DNA of 64,000 nucleotides from Protula sp. h YS-2021. Its lineage: Eukaryota; Annelida; Polychaeta; Sabellida; Serpulidae. Below the pieces are notes generated by a model that made no database searches, had not been told where the DNA came from, and was given only the letters and a program-made list of their open reading frames with translations. The position numbers were made by a program, and so were the translations under genes. How positions within the stretch are numbered: position 1 is the first letter of the stretch; the number at the start of each line of letters is the position of its first letter. Location of the stretch: positions 59,732,859 to 59,796,858 of the forward strand of contig OX457027.1 in assembly GCA_949752745.1 (NCBI GenBank). Direction: 5' to 3'. Positions 34,705 to 49,535 of this stretch are shown piece by piece.

Positions 34705-34960
34705 GCGGAGAAAGGGGATAATTTTGAGCCAGACGCGGTATGCGTGGGGCGCCATTTTCGTTAAAAAAGAGACAATTTTCATCTAGCACTACTTCTTTAT
34801 TACGAGAAGGGGGTTCCTTCCACTCCACCTCCCATATCCGAGTTGGTTAAAAAGAGAATATTTTTTACAAGCGTGTCACCCCGCGTTTACGGGTCGTTTT
34901 AAAAGGTCATATACGCGCATAGTAATCAGTTGGTATGTGAGGGCCTCTCCAACGCCCCCC
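34705..34960 (+). repeat. Dispersed repeat pair, copy B (partner at 9550-9775)
   Basis: Shares 'ggataattttgag', 'agacgcgg', 'gacaattttcat', 'ccgcgtttac' and 'gtatgtgagggcct' blocks in order with copy A. Confidence 0.5.
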
Positions 34961-37944
34961 CCCCCTCCCCACCCAGGACGGGCATATGTTATTGCTTGAA
35001 ATAAAATCAATAAAAATATGCCTATTGTTCCCTCAGAAACTGATAATTCCGTTAGCCAGATGCTGTTTATCTGGTCACAGTTGTGTAGCAAATAAAAGGT
35101 TAACTCGACCTATAGTGTCCCTTGAAATAACATTTTCAGCTGTCATGTCTGTCCCCAATCAAATGACAGGTCATCAAGACCTTATCGATAGTTTTATCAT
35201 GTCTGCTGTTTGCAGCTGCCACGAATAATCTTTGTTTTTAGTGGACAAAATACGTGTGGAAGAGGAACAGACAGAAGTTAATATTGTTCTCCCAGCGGAT
35301 ACAGATGCGTTCTGGGGAAGTAACACATGTTTGAAAACGCGTCATCTGTCAAGTATGTGCTACTGTCAGCGTTCGCCTCCGATACGTAACATCTACGATT
35401 AACAGCAATGCAGGCACAAAACACACCAAATTATCTTGATATTTAGATACAATAAACATACAGGTGCCAACCAATAAAGCTTAATAAAATAAAAAGCTGG
35501 CTGCTAATGAAATGAAACTTCAGTGACATGACGTGTAATTCTTTTCGGGGGCGTTGTTCTTCGGATGTTCCAAAATTTTTTTTTATTGAGTTGTGTAGGG
35601 GTGGGTATTCTTTTCGCATTACTAGTGGTAAATGGGCATTTTTTAACAATAATTTTTGAATTCATGCCACCTTCGAACGCTCACCCAAAAGGCTTTTCAG
35701 ACTAAGTAACCGCCCCATCCCCCCCCCCCCCCCTCATGCAAAATATAGCTACGAAGCACTGAAGCCAATAGATATTAGCATCCCTGTGTTTATTTTATTT
35801 AACAAAATGAATCAAACAAGTTTAGCAGTTCCTGTACTTTGCCTTACATTGTACATTTTTTAACAGTTTGTTTCATTCAGGGGCTTCGAAAAGCATAACT
35901 GATGTATGTTTTAAGGATCAGTGCATCGAAAGTTCTACCTTCATCCATTGTAAAATTCGTTTCGAGCTGAGGTAATCGAGGATAAAGGCAGTAACAATGT
36001 CAAATTAGTTCCCTTTTTCCAAGTGAATTAACTACTTAGAGTAAATGAGTTCAAACTGATGTATGCGGGACAAATACTTATTAGTTACGGCTATGAATCA
36101 ACAAAAGGATGTACCACAGGAGTATCATGTTCACCTGTGTTGCTTTTGGTTGTTTGGTCCAGTAAAAGTGACTGAGGCCTTATGATACACCTGAGTGGCA
36201 ACACGCCCTCCGAAAAGTAGCCTCATTCATTACGGATGGATGGCTGCGGGCGGCAAGCGGAAGTGAGGCGTTTCCATTGCACTTTCGGTCCAGAAAAGAG
36301 TAAAAGGTTTCAAAGGCTTTGTTGCATTCGATGTGGCAGTACAAGAGGAGGTAAACAGGACAAATCTCCAGTGCAGTTAGATCATGGATAGATGGTCAGG
36401 TGAAGCTAACTTCAATGACAAACCAAGTTACAGGTGTGAAACGCTGAGAAAGCTGAGATGAGAGAAAAGAGAATGTTCTTTTCGATAAAAATTCTAAGAT
36501 GAACAATAATTAATAAGCACTTATTTTTGTGTAAAAGCAGTTAGATTTGGCAAAAATTCGGCAACGAATAAATTTGTAAATATCAAAAGAAAACTAGCAT
36601 TTTTTTTAAAGTTTTGAATCCGGCAACTGAATTAATGATGTCGCTTGTTCAATGAAAGAAAATACCTATGTCTCCTTTTTTGTCTTTTCCCCTTTCATGT
36701 GATCTACTTCTTTTCCCCATTTTTCCAGATTAATCCAAATATTGATCCTTAATTTGGGTCACGAAATGTCAGCCTTGATTTCAGAAGTCACTTTAGATCC
36801 AAATACAAATTTAAAGTTTCTATCCAAAAATAATGCAATGTGGTTTTTCTGCAATTTAATTTTTTCCACATCATGCCTAGCAGATGCAAATCACACATGC
36901 AAGTGATGCACATATCGCGCACTCTCATAAAACTCTATCCCGGCATTTTTAAACAAAAAGTTTTTTTTTCTGGTTGATTGAGAGGTGTTTAGCAACTCTG
37001 ACTGTGACATAGTTAAACAAACTAACTCTTACATGGTCCAGCGTCGCGTATTTTTTCATTGCAAATGAAGTTGAAATTGACTTATTTTGTCAATAAAAAG
37101 TATTATAAAATGTGAGATATTGCTAAATATAGCCATAAACTTTCTTTTTACCTGTGCGGATTCGTTCAACATTCGACATTTTTAGAATGTTTGCGAATCG
37201 TTAAGAATTCCAAAGATCTTTTTAAACGTCGCTTTGAATATTCAAGTAAAATAATAAATTAAAATGTAAAACAACCGGTTTACAAGCACGAATCATTGTT
37301 GACAACACATACAGAGCACAGAGAATATTTTACAGTGGTTTTTGTAAGTACTCAAATCCATAACGAAGGATAATGAAGTGGTGCTCGAAGGATAATGACG
37401 TGGTGCTCGTCGCATCAGCGAAGTACTAGATGGTTGACAACATGACACAAATTCGTTAATTTAAGCTCCTGCGGCTATAACAAATGCAACAAAACAATTA
37501 TTGTGATATAGCTAGGAGGGTGACATACAGTTTTGTTAACCCCTCGGATTGGATTGTTACACTGGGCTTAACTTCGTGTAACATTCCTATGGCGGTATAT
37601 TTGTACAAAAATTTCACGGCGTTCGCGCTCAACTTTTATTTTTGATCGCTATGGTATTTATGTACAATTAATAGACGAAAAACTGTTTAATTCTTTCGTT
37701 CAGGCAAACGTTCTTTAAAACATAAGACGTTTAATTATAAATAGTCAAATAATACATAAAATGTAAATGCTGCGCGGCTAAGGAAATTGCCGTGGGGCCA
37801 TTCAAATGAACACGAGAAAAAAATAAAATATACAACATGTACGTTTTTATTTTTTGTACAATACATCGCCATACATTCCATCCCTTGAGTGAACAAAACT
37901 TCATGTCATCCTCCTAACTATGTCACAACTGCATAATATTAAAT
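34961..37944. other. AT-rich DNA, no gene supported
   Basis: Contains a 15-C run (35719-35733) and a 22-bp direct repeat 'gaaggataatga.gtggtgct' near 37363-37409. No exon-like segment with convincing splice sites was noticed. Confidence 0.4.
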
Positions 37945-38235
37945 AAATATGTGGTAGCCGCATGCTTACTATATGGTCACATAGCCCACATACAAAGGCA
38001 AACCTTAATCGGTTGTCAACATATGGATGACAGATGGTTACCACATGTTTGACATGAATGCTTACTATATTATCCAGAAATGCTGAGATGGCATGTGTTT
38101 ATCATGGTGTAATAAAACGGTAACCATAAGGTCAAAATGGGCCATGTAAGACCATATATTCAAATATGTAGGCAACATTTCCCATGTAGTAACCACTTGG
38201 TGGAAAGTTAGGTGAAGAATCCGGATATAACGCCA
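37945..38235. repeat. Degenerate 'accatatgtttaccacatg' array, copy 1
   Basis: Many imperfect copies of a 14-20 nt phrase built on CATATG or CACATG half sites ('tatgtggtagccgcatgctt', 'ggttaccacatgtttgac' and others), on both strands. The same phrase fills 50463-50585 and 52562-52770. Likely the ends of one MITE-like family. Confidence 0.55.
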
Positions 38236-41200
38236 CCATATCTTTATCATTCGATCAAGTAATCTTGAGAACCTAATTAGGTAATCTTAATTAAACACTG
38301 TATAGCATTCTGCCCGCATTAGTGTTAATATACGCACTAGGGTTTCATCATGTCATTTCTAACTAATGCTCTAAACTTTATCTGGCTAATTCTATTGGAG
38401 CATGACCTACATGCAGGTTGTATGTAATTACTTTGACACAGCGTTGAGATCAAATCTTTCTGTATGTTTTTTACTTTCTTGGTCTTCTTTACTGTGGCTG
38501 GATTGTCTTCAAAAGTAAGACTGGTTGATCAATCTCAGGTACTTTCACATATGTTTTGAATATGGTGAATATTTCAAGTTGAGCGAGAAAAACTCGTCGA
38601 AAAAAGTAAGCTCTTAAAACTATATGTTGCTGTTGTTAATGTTAATACTGAACGAAGGTACCATAACTCAAGTTTCAAATAGAGAAACGTAAATATATTG
38701 CCGTATTTATATTTGCTGTATTTGTACCGTATTTCTTGTGACGAATTCTTGCTTTCGTGTTACATGTTGCAATTGTATTTTTCATTCTTTACACTACCCC
38801 TAAGGTGAGACTGCAACTCGTCACTAAACAAGTAGAAACGACCGTTTTGCTTATTTATTTTGCACAGAAAAGATTAAAACACATTTTTGAACACGCACAG
38901 ATATTTTTTTCAAAATATTTATTGATCAGATTGTTTAATCAGGTTACATTTTAGATTTTTATTACTTATATATTCGGCTTTTCGAGTTATTCAGTTAAAC
39001 ATTATTTAGTTAAAAATCCAGCACAGATTAGTAAAAACGATGGAAGTATGATTGATAGCGCATGCAACACATGGCCACAGGGTCTTGGGTTCAAATTTCC
39101 CTTTTCATACTTTTTGTAGAAACGATATGTAATAAATGCAAATAAGTAATAGGTAAAAACACGAGAAATATGGGCCAACGACATGATGCACTTTCTTGTA
39201 ACTGAAGAAAATAAGGCATTGAGTGCCAATGTGCTGTATGAAACTTGAAGTAAGAGCCGTTGGACCCGAATAGATCAATTGAAAAACGTCCCAAGAACTG
39301 ATTGTCTTATCTTAAAGTATAATCGTGATTTAATGTTTATCCGTTTCACAAAACAATACGTTAACAATATCCCTGTGTATAATTTTATTTGAATAATAAT
39401 TTCACTCATTTATTATGTCAAGTGTTTTTGCTATTATAAGAATCGGACTATTTCTACCAGAAACATAGTTGCTAACCCGAATATTCAGATACTAAACTTT
39501 ATGCTGTCGATATAAGCAAGATAGATTTGTGAAGCAATTTCCCGGATAACAGACTAACGAATGACGCTGAAAAATAAGTTGGTTACATATTTTCAGCAGA
39601 TTATCCTAACGTCCATACTACTTAGCTACCGCTGTCTGCGAGCGAACGTCCGTGCAAAAAGAAACTGGATAACATGTACACCTGCGCATCTACTACACAG
39701 CTAAGAACACATTTTTGTGTGGACAAAAAGATTTTCCCCGTGTAAATATGTCTGCTGCAGGCTAAAAAAGATAAGACTGTTTTCTTCTAGGTGTGCTACA
39801 TCGCATCAGAGTTTGCTCTGCAATTTACATTTTATAACACTTTATGTGGAGACTTACAATGTTCAATTTATTTCTGAAACGCATAGACCAAGCTGATATT
39901 ATCATGTCATTTTTCTTTTCCTTTATCGTTATTATTTTGGTAGATATGAAAATGGAGTGGAAAAGTGGGATTAGGGTTAGGGGGAGGTACTTTGTTTTTA
40001 TTGTCCTTGAACTTCACACAGCACAGGTACAGGGATTCTGGGGCATTTATATATCATAGTCTTGCTCCTACTACATGTCCTCACATTAAACAGAAATAAA
40101 TGATCTATTTATTAAAATTTGTGTTTGGGCGATTCTGCTAATCTGGGGCGTCAGATCAAACCGTTATGCTGTGTAATTTCAGGCTCATATATCAGTAATA
40201 CCTTTAGGGTTACAACTTGCGTGAGATCAATCGATAAGTTGATTACGACTGAAATAACTACAAGAGAAAATGATAAAATGATTTTAAGTTGCTAAGTTTA
40301 TTCTCAACTATGTTGCTTAAGAGCTCCTTTATTTAATCATTAAATAGAGTTTAGTAACTCACATTCATTTTACATACGACAAACCAAATACCTAACCAGT
40401 CGACTTTATAAACTGATATAAAGGTTGCTAAACCTGATACACATCTTTCGGTTCCATTGCTGTTCCTTTCCTCGGTCTGCGCCTCCGAAAATGTTTAGGT
40501 TCCCTGCTTTTGGTGTATCCGAAATGTAAAAAAAAATGTTTCTTAATTGTTGAGTAATTTTTGGTGTTTCTTCCTTGAAGTCCAAATCGCAACTCCTTTT
40601 CTGTTTTTTTTTTCGAGACTGCCGGTTCGGAGTTTGGAGGGCTTCAATAATTTAGTAAGAAGCTTTCTGAAGGCTTTCCGCCCAGAAAGTTACCCAATTA
40701 TTTTGCATAATGGTAGGGCTAATTGCAGGTACGAATTAAGATGCAGATTCGTCAGTTTGTTTAAACAAGTTGTGGAACAGAACAAAAAATCCTATAACTG
40801 AAGACAAAGGGCTTCCTAACAATAGCAGGGTCTTTGAGATCAACTCACTCATCTAAAACACAGTCGTTATTCTCTGAAAAATGGCTAAGTGGATTAGTAA
40901 ATAACACAAGCTTTATGAGACACAAAGGTTTACACAAAAACACAAATTTGACAACTAACTGATTCCTGCAGAGCATTGATAAAAATATAAATGATGTTAT
41001 GTACAAAAATTCTCTGGGAGATATGTTTGGAGATCTCCTGTTTACAACATACAAATTTAGTGACCCCGTGTTACAAGAGGTAATGTGTCTGTTATTGGTG
41101 GTGCTGAACTGTGTTGACTAAAAGTTTGAACAAAGGAGAAAGGTACAGAAATCAAACATTCTGTCAGAAAATTGCGCCAGTCAATATTCGAAGAGCAGAA

Positions 41201-44200
41201 TCCGCAGCTGTGAAGTATAGGGGAAAAATGAGTTGTGCGTTCGCAGGACACAGTTGGCTCCTGCAAAGCAAGGTATCTGTTCCATTCTGTGGGTAAATCT
41301 CAGGATCGTTGTAGAAACCATACATATATAGCAGTGTACACACATTTATGCAATGGGACCGCAGTTCACCACTTCTGCTGGGATTATATTGGTGAATTCA
41401 AGACAGATACAATAATACATAGCTAAACTTCTGAAGATGGAAAAAACGTCTGCACAGAATAGGAAAATATCTTGAAATGTCGTGTTAGAATCAAGCAAAT
41501 GAGTTTAGTCATATGATCTTGTAATTTCTTGCTGTGTAGTTTGCTGTCATTTCTATAATCTTGTGTAAATGTGGTAATACTATTTGAAATATTGCGATAG
41601 TATGTGCCACTAATTAGTTAATACATAGCTCACATGGAGTGAATACATGCAGTGAATAAAATTCTAATGGTTAACTATGAGTTAAAGTATTCAGTTTTCA
41701 ATGCTTTCAATGTATATCTTATGGCTGGTTTGTCAGTTTTCTGGCATATCCCACTTCTCATCTCAGACTGTTTCTGTAGTAGAAACATAGGCTAAAAGTC
41801 AATTCCTTCTTCTCAGTCTTTCTCACAGATTATCGTTTCCACAGTTAACTCATTGGGTTCAGTTCTAAAGAAATGATAAGAAAAGACATCAAAATTCTAT
41901 TTCTTTTTAATTGTACACACTTACGATACAATAGGCAAAGGTTTCAGAAACTATTTTACATGCTATTCTGAGTCTGTTATAGCCTACTTTGAATATGTTT
42001 CTAGTAAAATAGAGTTTCACTATTTTCCATGCTTCTTCTGCCATTTCTTTATACGTTTATCCAAACCCAACACCATCCCTAGGAAATACCATAAGATCTG
42101 GGTAAATTTCAAAGAACAAATCAGCGTATTATATTGAAACATGTTCTGATTGCATATGTGTGCGGCCTTCAGTCATTATAGCATCATAATGTATGCTTCC
42201 ACTTTCTCTTCAGTAGTACATAGCATGCCATGTTGTAGATTCCTTATGCAGCATGCTCGTATTAAAAAGAAACATTTACGAAATATTTGTTTAATGTCAT
42301 AGCTGACCAACCAGAAAATTCTTCCTGGGTGGATAAACAACGATATTTGATAAATTTTCATGGTTGTCCTGGTTATTGCTTGTTGTCATGGTTTTATCAC
42401 CAGTATGAAAAAACTAAGTTGGGATTATTTTTCGCAGTAAGAAGAAGAAACATTAAAGGTCTAAATTGTTGCCAAGCTCAAGGCGAGGTGTTCAGATCTG
42501 TGATGACTAGGTATATTGTGAATAGTTAAATAAATGATTGTTTGGTCTAAGCAACAAAATGATCTCCTGTTTGTATAAGAAGATATAAATGCACTAAGTG
42601 GTTGGTGTATTGTTTCGAAGTATGCACCAGAAACTGTGTGAGCTCCAGCAATAGCTGTTCTATTCGCAGTTGGTATTTGAGAACTGGTGTAAGCAATGCC
42701 TTAAGTAAATTTTGCATCTGTAGCCTGGTAACAAAAGAAGAATATCCAGGATGTAAGAAGGCGTGAATAATGTGGGACTATCAGAAGGAATAGGTCCCCC
42801 TTTGCCTATTATTTCTGAGTGATTGTTTCACAGTATATGGCGTGCCATGCAATGGAATACGGAAGATTATCAGGAGAAACACGCCAAAACGAACCAATTG
42901 TGCAGGAAAGTGGGGTAAGGGGGAGGAAGTGGTGCCACAGGAAAAGCACATAAAAACTACCAGGGGCGATATTATCGAAACTTACGAAGACGAAGACAAG
43001 GGTATTTGAAAATTGCACGGGCATCCGTATATTTGCAATCTGTTTATACAAAGCTATTTACCATATTATTTTCCTAACTATTTTCAGTCTTTTTAAATTA
43101 AGACATTACGGCAAAGTTAATTTTTAGCCCATTTTTCATTTTATAAGAACAAAGCTTTTATTAAATGTTTTATTTTCATATTGTTGTCATCACAAAACCT
43201 GGTAAAGGTGATGAAAAGTAAGTTTTAAAAAAATCGTTGTCTATGTGTAAAAAATTGAAAGGCCACTGAGCTTTGTTTGCTTATTTATAAGACAATGACC
43301 CTCCTCTTTATTTCACCGATACAATAATGTCATTCAACATATTGTGAAACAAAAGTGGAGAATTTGAAATAACTTTTATGTTATTAATTTATAGGCATAT
43401 TCGCAATTAAAATATATAGTATTACTAAATTGTGTTTTGCATCAATGATTACATGAAAAAATAGCTATCTTTTAAAATATATTTCAGAATTTTATTAACT
43501 TGGTCGTTTGTCATCAGCTAAAGAATTAAATCTTCAGCTACACGTTTTGGCATTGTAGCAAGTTTTAGCGACAAACATAATATTTTACACACATATGTGT
43601 TACTGCTAAACATCATTTGTGCAAGTGTATCGCAATGGAAAGTTCCCTGTACAAGAACGTTAGGAACGGTGCTTGGTTATATTTATATTTTGATGCGTAT
43701 AACGTAGTTTTATGTACCAATTGTAGATTTCATATTTATTACTCTTGTTTGAAATAACCATGCATTTTCAGAAATAATGAACCGCATTTTAATTTAGTTT
43801 AATTATTTGTGCTTTGTAATTCTGCTTTTTGTGTTATTGTCCTAATTTTATGTGTTAATTAGGAAAATAGAGATTTTTAAAATACTTATTCATATTTCCA
43901 ACAAGTCTGAAGCGGATCTGCTATCTGTATTATCATGTCAGCTAAAAGTGAACAATTAAATCAAAACCACGCTGAACATTGAAAAACTTTTTTGTTTTTG
44001 CTTGTTTTATATTTAACCAATGCTCAAGATTTTGTTTTGGTGAAAAAATCGATCCCCGTTAAATATATTATTTCAATATAAGGTGCTTAATAATAACTAA
44101 ATAGGAATGAAACACATTATTCCCTTTGACTATTTGTGCTTTCATTCCCTGAGCATTTATTTAGTTCTCCAGACGCATATATCTCTTTCTTACCTGAGCC

Positions 44201-44789
44201 AGTACATTCTTAATTCTCCAGGTAAGCATATTGTTTCATTCTCTGGGTGCGTAGATCTTGTTCACCCTTGAATGTATATCTTGATTCGTTCCAAGGGCAA
44301 AGTATCTTTCAGTTCCGAGGCACACATATCTCACATGGACAAGTGAGAACGGATATATATCTTAGTTCTGCTGGGCCTTTGCGTAACTACATCTTCTCAT
44401 ATCATGCAGATCTTAAAATTTTTAGATTGTTTAGATTTTAAACATGTTTAAATGGATTTTAGTGTCTTATAAAATTGGCAGTTGTAAACAACGTTAGCAA
44501 TCAGCATTTAAAAAAACAGCATTCGCTATAAATTAAAAATACCGATTAATCGAAGCTAAATTCACCGATTAGTGGTAACTTTAATGTATAATTATAGGGC
44601 TTCCTTTTTGTGAAGATTGGCCGAAAACATGGGGATGTAACAAAAAACCTGTATAATAAAACCAAAATGCCCAAGAAAACACAAACAAACACAACAGAAG
44701 CTTGCACAGTGACAGTGCGCCATTGCGATTTTGCCAGTTATACATGTTTTGAAGACGTGGGATCATATGTAAGATCTTGAGGTTTCTCA
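38236..44789. other. AT-rich DNA, no gene supported
   Basis: Scattered frames of 60-85 codons (for example 40547-40801, 41111-41296 and 42287-42529, all +) look somewhat protein-like but lack recognisable domains and paired splice sites. A loose 30-40 nt repetition around 'tctccag.c.catatatct' occurs at 44140-44350. Confidence 0.35.
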
Positions 44790-44980
44790 CTTATAAATAG
44801 AGGTGTATCGGTTCGTACCGAAAACCGAGAACCGAGAAAAGGCTTCGGTTCGGTTCGAACCGAAAACCGAAAAGCCCAATCACGGTTTCGGTTCAGTTTT
44901 TTTACTATTTATAACAAGATAATGTATTAATTTGGTAATATTATTTTAGTTCTTTTAGTATAGTTTAGTTTTAGTATATA

Positions 44981-45935
<955 letters not shown>

Positions 45936-46574
45936 TTATAAATGCCTGCACTTAATCATATATTTCTTTTTACCTTAGAACAGATACAAAACCTAACACA
46001 TAACGGTAATGTTTTATATTTATTACCTCAAAGCTTACGTACACAAGAATTCACATTGTTATTGACTGACAGACACACATGTAGCCATAATAAACGCATG
46101 GAATTCGTCATAGGTTCCAAAAAAAGTATGTGAAATATTTGTTGATTTGTCCAATGTGATACATATATATATATATATTTGAAAAGAAAACCACCGGTTG
46201 CTTTTGCTGAACCGAACTGAAAAAAACCGAACCAAACCGAAGATTTTTCTTGAACCGAACCGAACCGAATCGAAGCGAGCCGGAGGTGAACCGTCACACC
46301 TCTACTTATAAATATATATAATTCAGCAATCATCGACACTTTTTGTCACAAAACTAAAAGAGACGAATGGTGCATTTAAGATACAGCCATTAAAACGTAT
46401 ATTAATGCCGATCTGCTTATACAACTCAGTAGAATACATGTGTTAAATTACGATCACTCTTGAGGAAAAGCGTAACACTGCAAGAAAAAATAGTAATAAG
46501 GAGATATAGATTTATATTTAAAACCCTATTGGCAAGGAAAGAAAACTGAAAATCAGCATGTAAACATCAAGTTT

Positions 46575-46703
<129 letters not shown>

Positions 46704-47245
46704 GTGGATCTTAAATCAATCAATAAGAAATTAAGTAATCAAATTATAGGATAAGCACATTAAACAAACCAAATGAAATAAAGCGTAGGTTATGGCAAAC
46801 AGCTTCATTAAGATAACCTCTTTATTTGCGGTGAGGGTGAAAGTCCAGGAAGAAACATTGTGTCTCTGTGCAGGGACGGAACGGTTTCATGCAGTTATTG
46901 GAGCACTTCTCTTCTAGTATGATTATGAGAGCTCGCATACAGTTGGCGTTTTGCCAGATATTAGTCGTTTATTTCTATAAATATCCTTTCGATGAGAACC
47001 GTTAATTGCAGCTAATACCAGTCGCTAATTGTTTATCACTATTGCAACTGATAACTATATTTGTGGAATGACGTATGTTTAAGCTATCGCTATGGAAGCC
47101 AAATGTTTATTTGCGCAATATAAGGTGAAGGTGTCAGAGATAAAACAAACGCCATTTGTTCGGATTCACACCTCAGATAAAGTAGTCCCGTCTCGTCACC
47201 GCCAGGACACACCTCGTAATGTTATCATCCCTGTCTGTTGGTAAT

Positions 47246-47273
47246 TATGTCTCCCCGACCAAGGGGAGACATA
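47246..47273. repeat. Perfect palindrome TATGTCTCCCC/GGGGAGACATA
   Basis: Two 11-bp arms separated by GACCAA. This hairpin and the following sequence resemble a repeat that I associate with bivalve genomes. It marks the left end of the tandem array to 48480. Confidence 0.8.
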
Positions 47274-47339
47274 TAGTGCTTGTACGTTCTGTGTGTGTAT
47301 GTGTGTGCGTGTGTCTGTCTGTGTGTGTGTGTTTGTCAG

Positions 47340-48480
47340 TCTGTTGTGAACAAAGTGTTGTGTGCAAGATATCTCAAGAACGAAACGTCTGATCGACTTC
47401 AAACTTGATCGATGTATTTCTTGGTTAGGTCAGACGGTTCTATTAACTTTTGACGCATGTCACGTGATTAGGGCAGGCGTAGGACGTCATTACGTAAAAA
47501 TCTTGTGTGCGAAATTTCTCAGCCACTGAACATCGCAGAAAGTAGAACCTTGGTGGGATTGTTGCTTGGATGGTCCGAAAGACTCTATAGATATTTTTGC
47601 GAGTAGAACGAACGAATGCGGCGTATGACGTCATTACGTAAAGTATGTATATATTTTGAACAAGATCCTGTGTGCAAAATATCTCAATAACGGAAAGTGC
47701 TATCGACTTCAAATTTTATATGAATATTTCTTGGGTCAGTCGCACGGCTCTTTCAACTTTTCAAGCATGTCACGTGATTGGGGCAGGTGCATGACTTCAT
47801 CACGTAAAAATCTTGTGTGCGAAATTTCCCAGCTGCTGAACATCGGAGAAATTTGGTTGGATTGCTGCTTGGTAGGTTCGAAACACTCTATAGAATTTTT
47901 TCGCAAGTAGAACAAACGCATGCGGCGTATGACGTCATCAGGCAAAAATGTATATATTATAAAAAGGTCTTGTGTGCAAAATATCTCAATAGCGAAAAGT
48001 CGTATCGACTTCAAATTTTACATAGATATCCCTTGAGTCAGTCGGACGGTTCTTTCAACTTTTCACGTATGTCATGTGATTAGGGCATTTGTATGACGTC
48101 ATTACGTAAAATTCTTGTGTGCGAAATTTCTCAGCTGCTGAACATCGGAGAAAGCTGAAACTTGGTGGGCTTATTGCTTGGTAGGTCTGAAAGAAACTTT
48201 AATTTTTTTCGCGAGTAAAACGAACGAATGAGGCGTATGTTGTCATCGCGTAAAATATGTGTATATTTTGAACCAGATGTTGTTTGCATAATATCTCGGT
48301 AACGGAAAGTCATTTCGACTGAAAATTTTATATCGATATCTTTGGTTCAGTCAGACGACTGTTTCAAATTTTGACGGGTAAAAAATTATCTGTTGTTAAG
48401 CAAAATATCTCGACATCGGAAAGCCGGATCGACTTTAAATTTGGTGTATTTATTCCTCGGATAAGTCGCACGGTTTTGGT
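47340..48480 (+). repeat. Tandem repeat of about 305 bp, three and a half copies
   Basis: The phrase 'gtgcaaaatatctcaataac' or variants starts at 47361, 47671, 47973 and 48283, with spacings of 310, 302 and 310 bp, and a partial unit begins near 48396. Each unit also has 'atcgacttcaaattt', 'tcagtcggacgg', 'atgtcacgtgatt', 'atgacgtcat', 'gtgcgaaatttctcagct' and 'gaacatcggagaaa'. Diverged and non-coding. Confidence 0.85.
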
Positions 48481-49294
48481 TAAACATTATTAAACTCGTG
48501 TAGAAAATCAAGAAAAGTGCATAACGTCAACACCCCCACCTCCCCATTTTTTGGCTCCTCCTCCCCATTTTTTTTGGCTCCTTTGCTATCTAAGCATAGG
48601 TGTTAACTACGCTGGGGATTGCAGGGTTCTGTAGAAGATTCTCGAGTTTTCCTGCATTCTTTAGAAAGCTTCAAAACAGTAACAGCATTGCTGTCGGTCC
48701 ATTGCTATTTGTTAGTGCCTGAAATTAAACTTTTTGCGCGTTTCTCATCTGTGGCTGTTACGTAACATGCCACTCAGTCAGGGGTCAGTGTTAGTTGTGG
48801 TGCATGATGGAGTCGTTATCTACGAGGTCATGGAATGCTATTGTCATATTATAGCTCTAAGCAGGTCTAGCTATTGATTTTTTCGCCGCATACTTGATTC
48901 GGTTGCCAAGGTGTTCTAGGTATAGGAGCTATTTTGTATCGATTTGCATTGTTTCCAGAAGCATTTTTGCTATTAAAGTGGGTCATCTGATATCTTGTGT
49001 TATGAGAAGCACTTCACCATTTTGGCTCCGAAATGCCCCCCCCCCCTCCTTCTACCACCGAGGTGCGTCATCTGATGCGCAGTTATGAAGAATGCCTTTT
49101 CTGGTGCTAGTTGGCCGATGGGCATGTGCGAAGACAAGGTAGTCTTTCATGGTTATAACTAAACTCAGGGTACAGACCGTTACCGTTGCCTTGGGTAAAA
49201 GGTTTAGTGTTGTGTTTATAGTCGGACCTACATTAAATAGCTGGGGAGGGGGGGGGGGGGGGTGGAGGATGATGGTTAGCAAAAAAAAAAAATC

Positions 49295-49535
49295 CCGACC
49301 ACCTTCAAGACCTGGATAAAAAGATGTAAAGTAAGACCGGTTTGTCGTGACCCCTTCGGGTAAAAAGACATACGATAAAACCTGCCTGTCTTGACCAACT
49401 TCCAGACCCGGATAAAAATGTAACATACAATAAAACTACTATAGTGAACAACTTCAGATGTGGATAAGAAGGGCCTACAATACAACCCGTTTTAACGACC
49501 ACCTTCCAGACTCGGATAAAAAAAAACGTCCATTT
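49295..49535 (+). repeat. Four to five imperfect repeats of about 50 bp
   Basis: The phrase 'cgaccaccttccagac' followed by 'ggataaaaa' and 'acatacaataaaac' recurs near 49297, 49395, 49446 and 49498. It resembles the 'taaaacctgtctataacgac' ends of pogo-like elements, amplified in tandem. Confidence 0.6.

Noticed and set aside
39045..39105. tRNA/SINE-like B box 'gggttcaaatttccc' preceded by 'gatagcgcatgc'
   Set aside because: A-box match is poor and no cloverleaf or acceptor stem could be drawn.
39968..39986. Interstitial telomere-like TTAGGG
   Set aside because: Only one to two imperfect copies, expected by chance.
40547..40801. 84-codon frame with somewhat protein-like second half
   Set aside because: Only a weak acceptor ('tttttttcgag') and a GTACGA donor; no homology recognised; could be chance or an old transposon.
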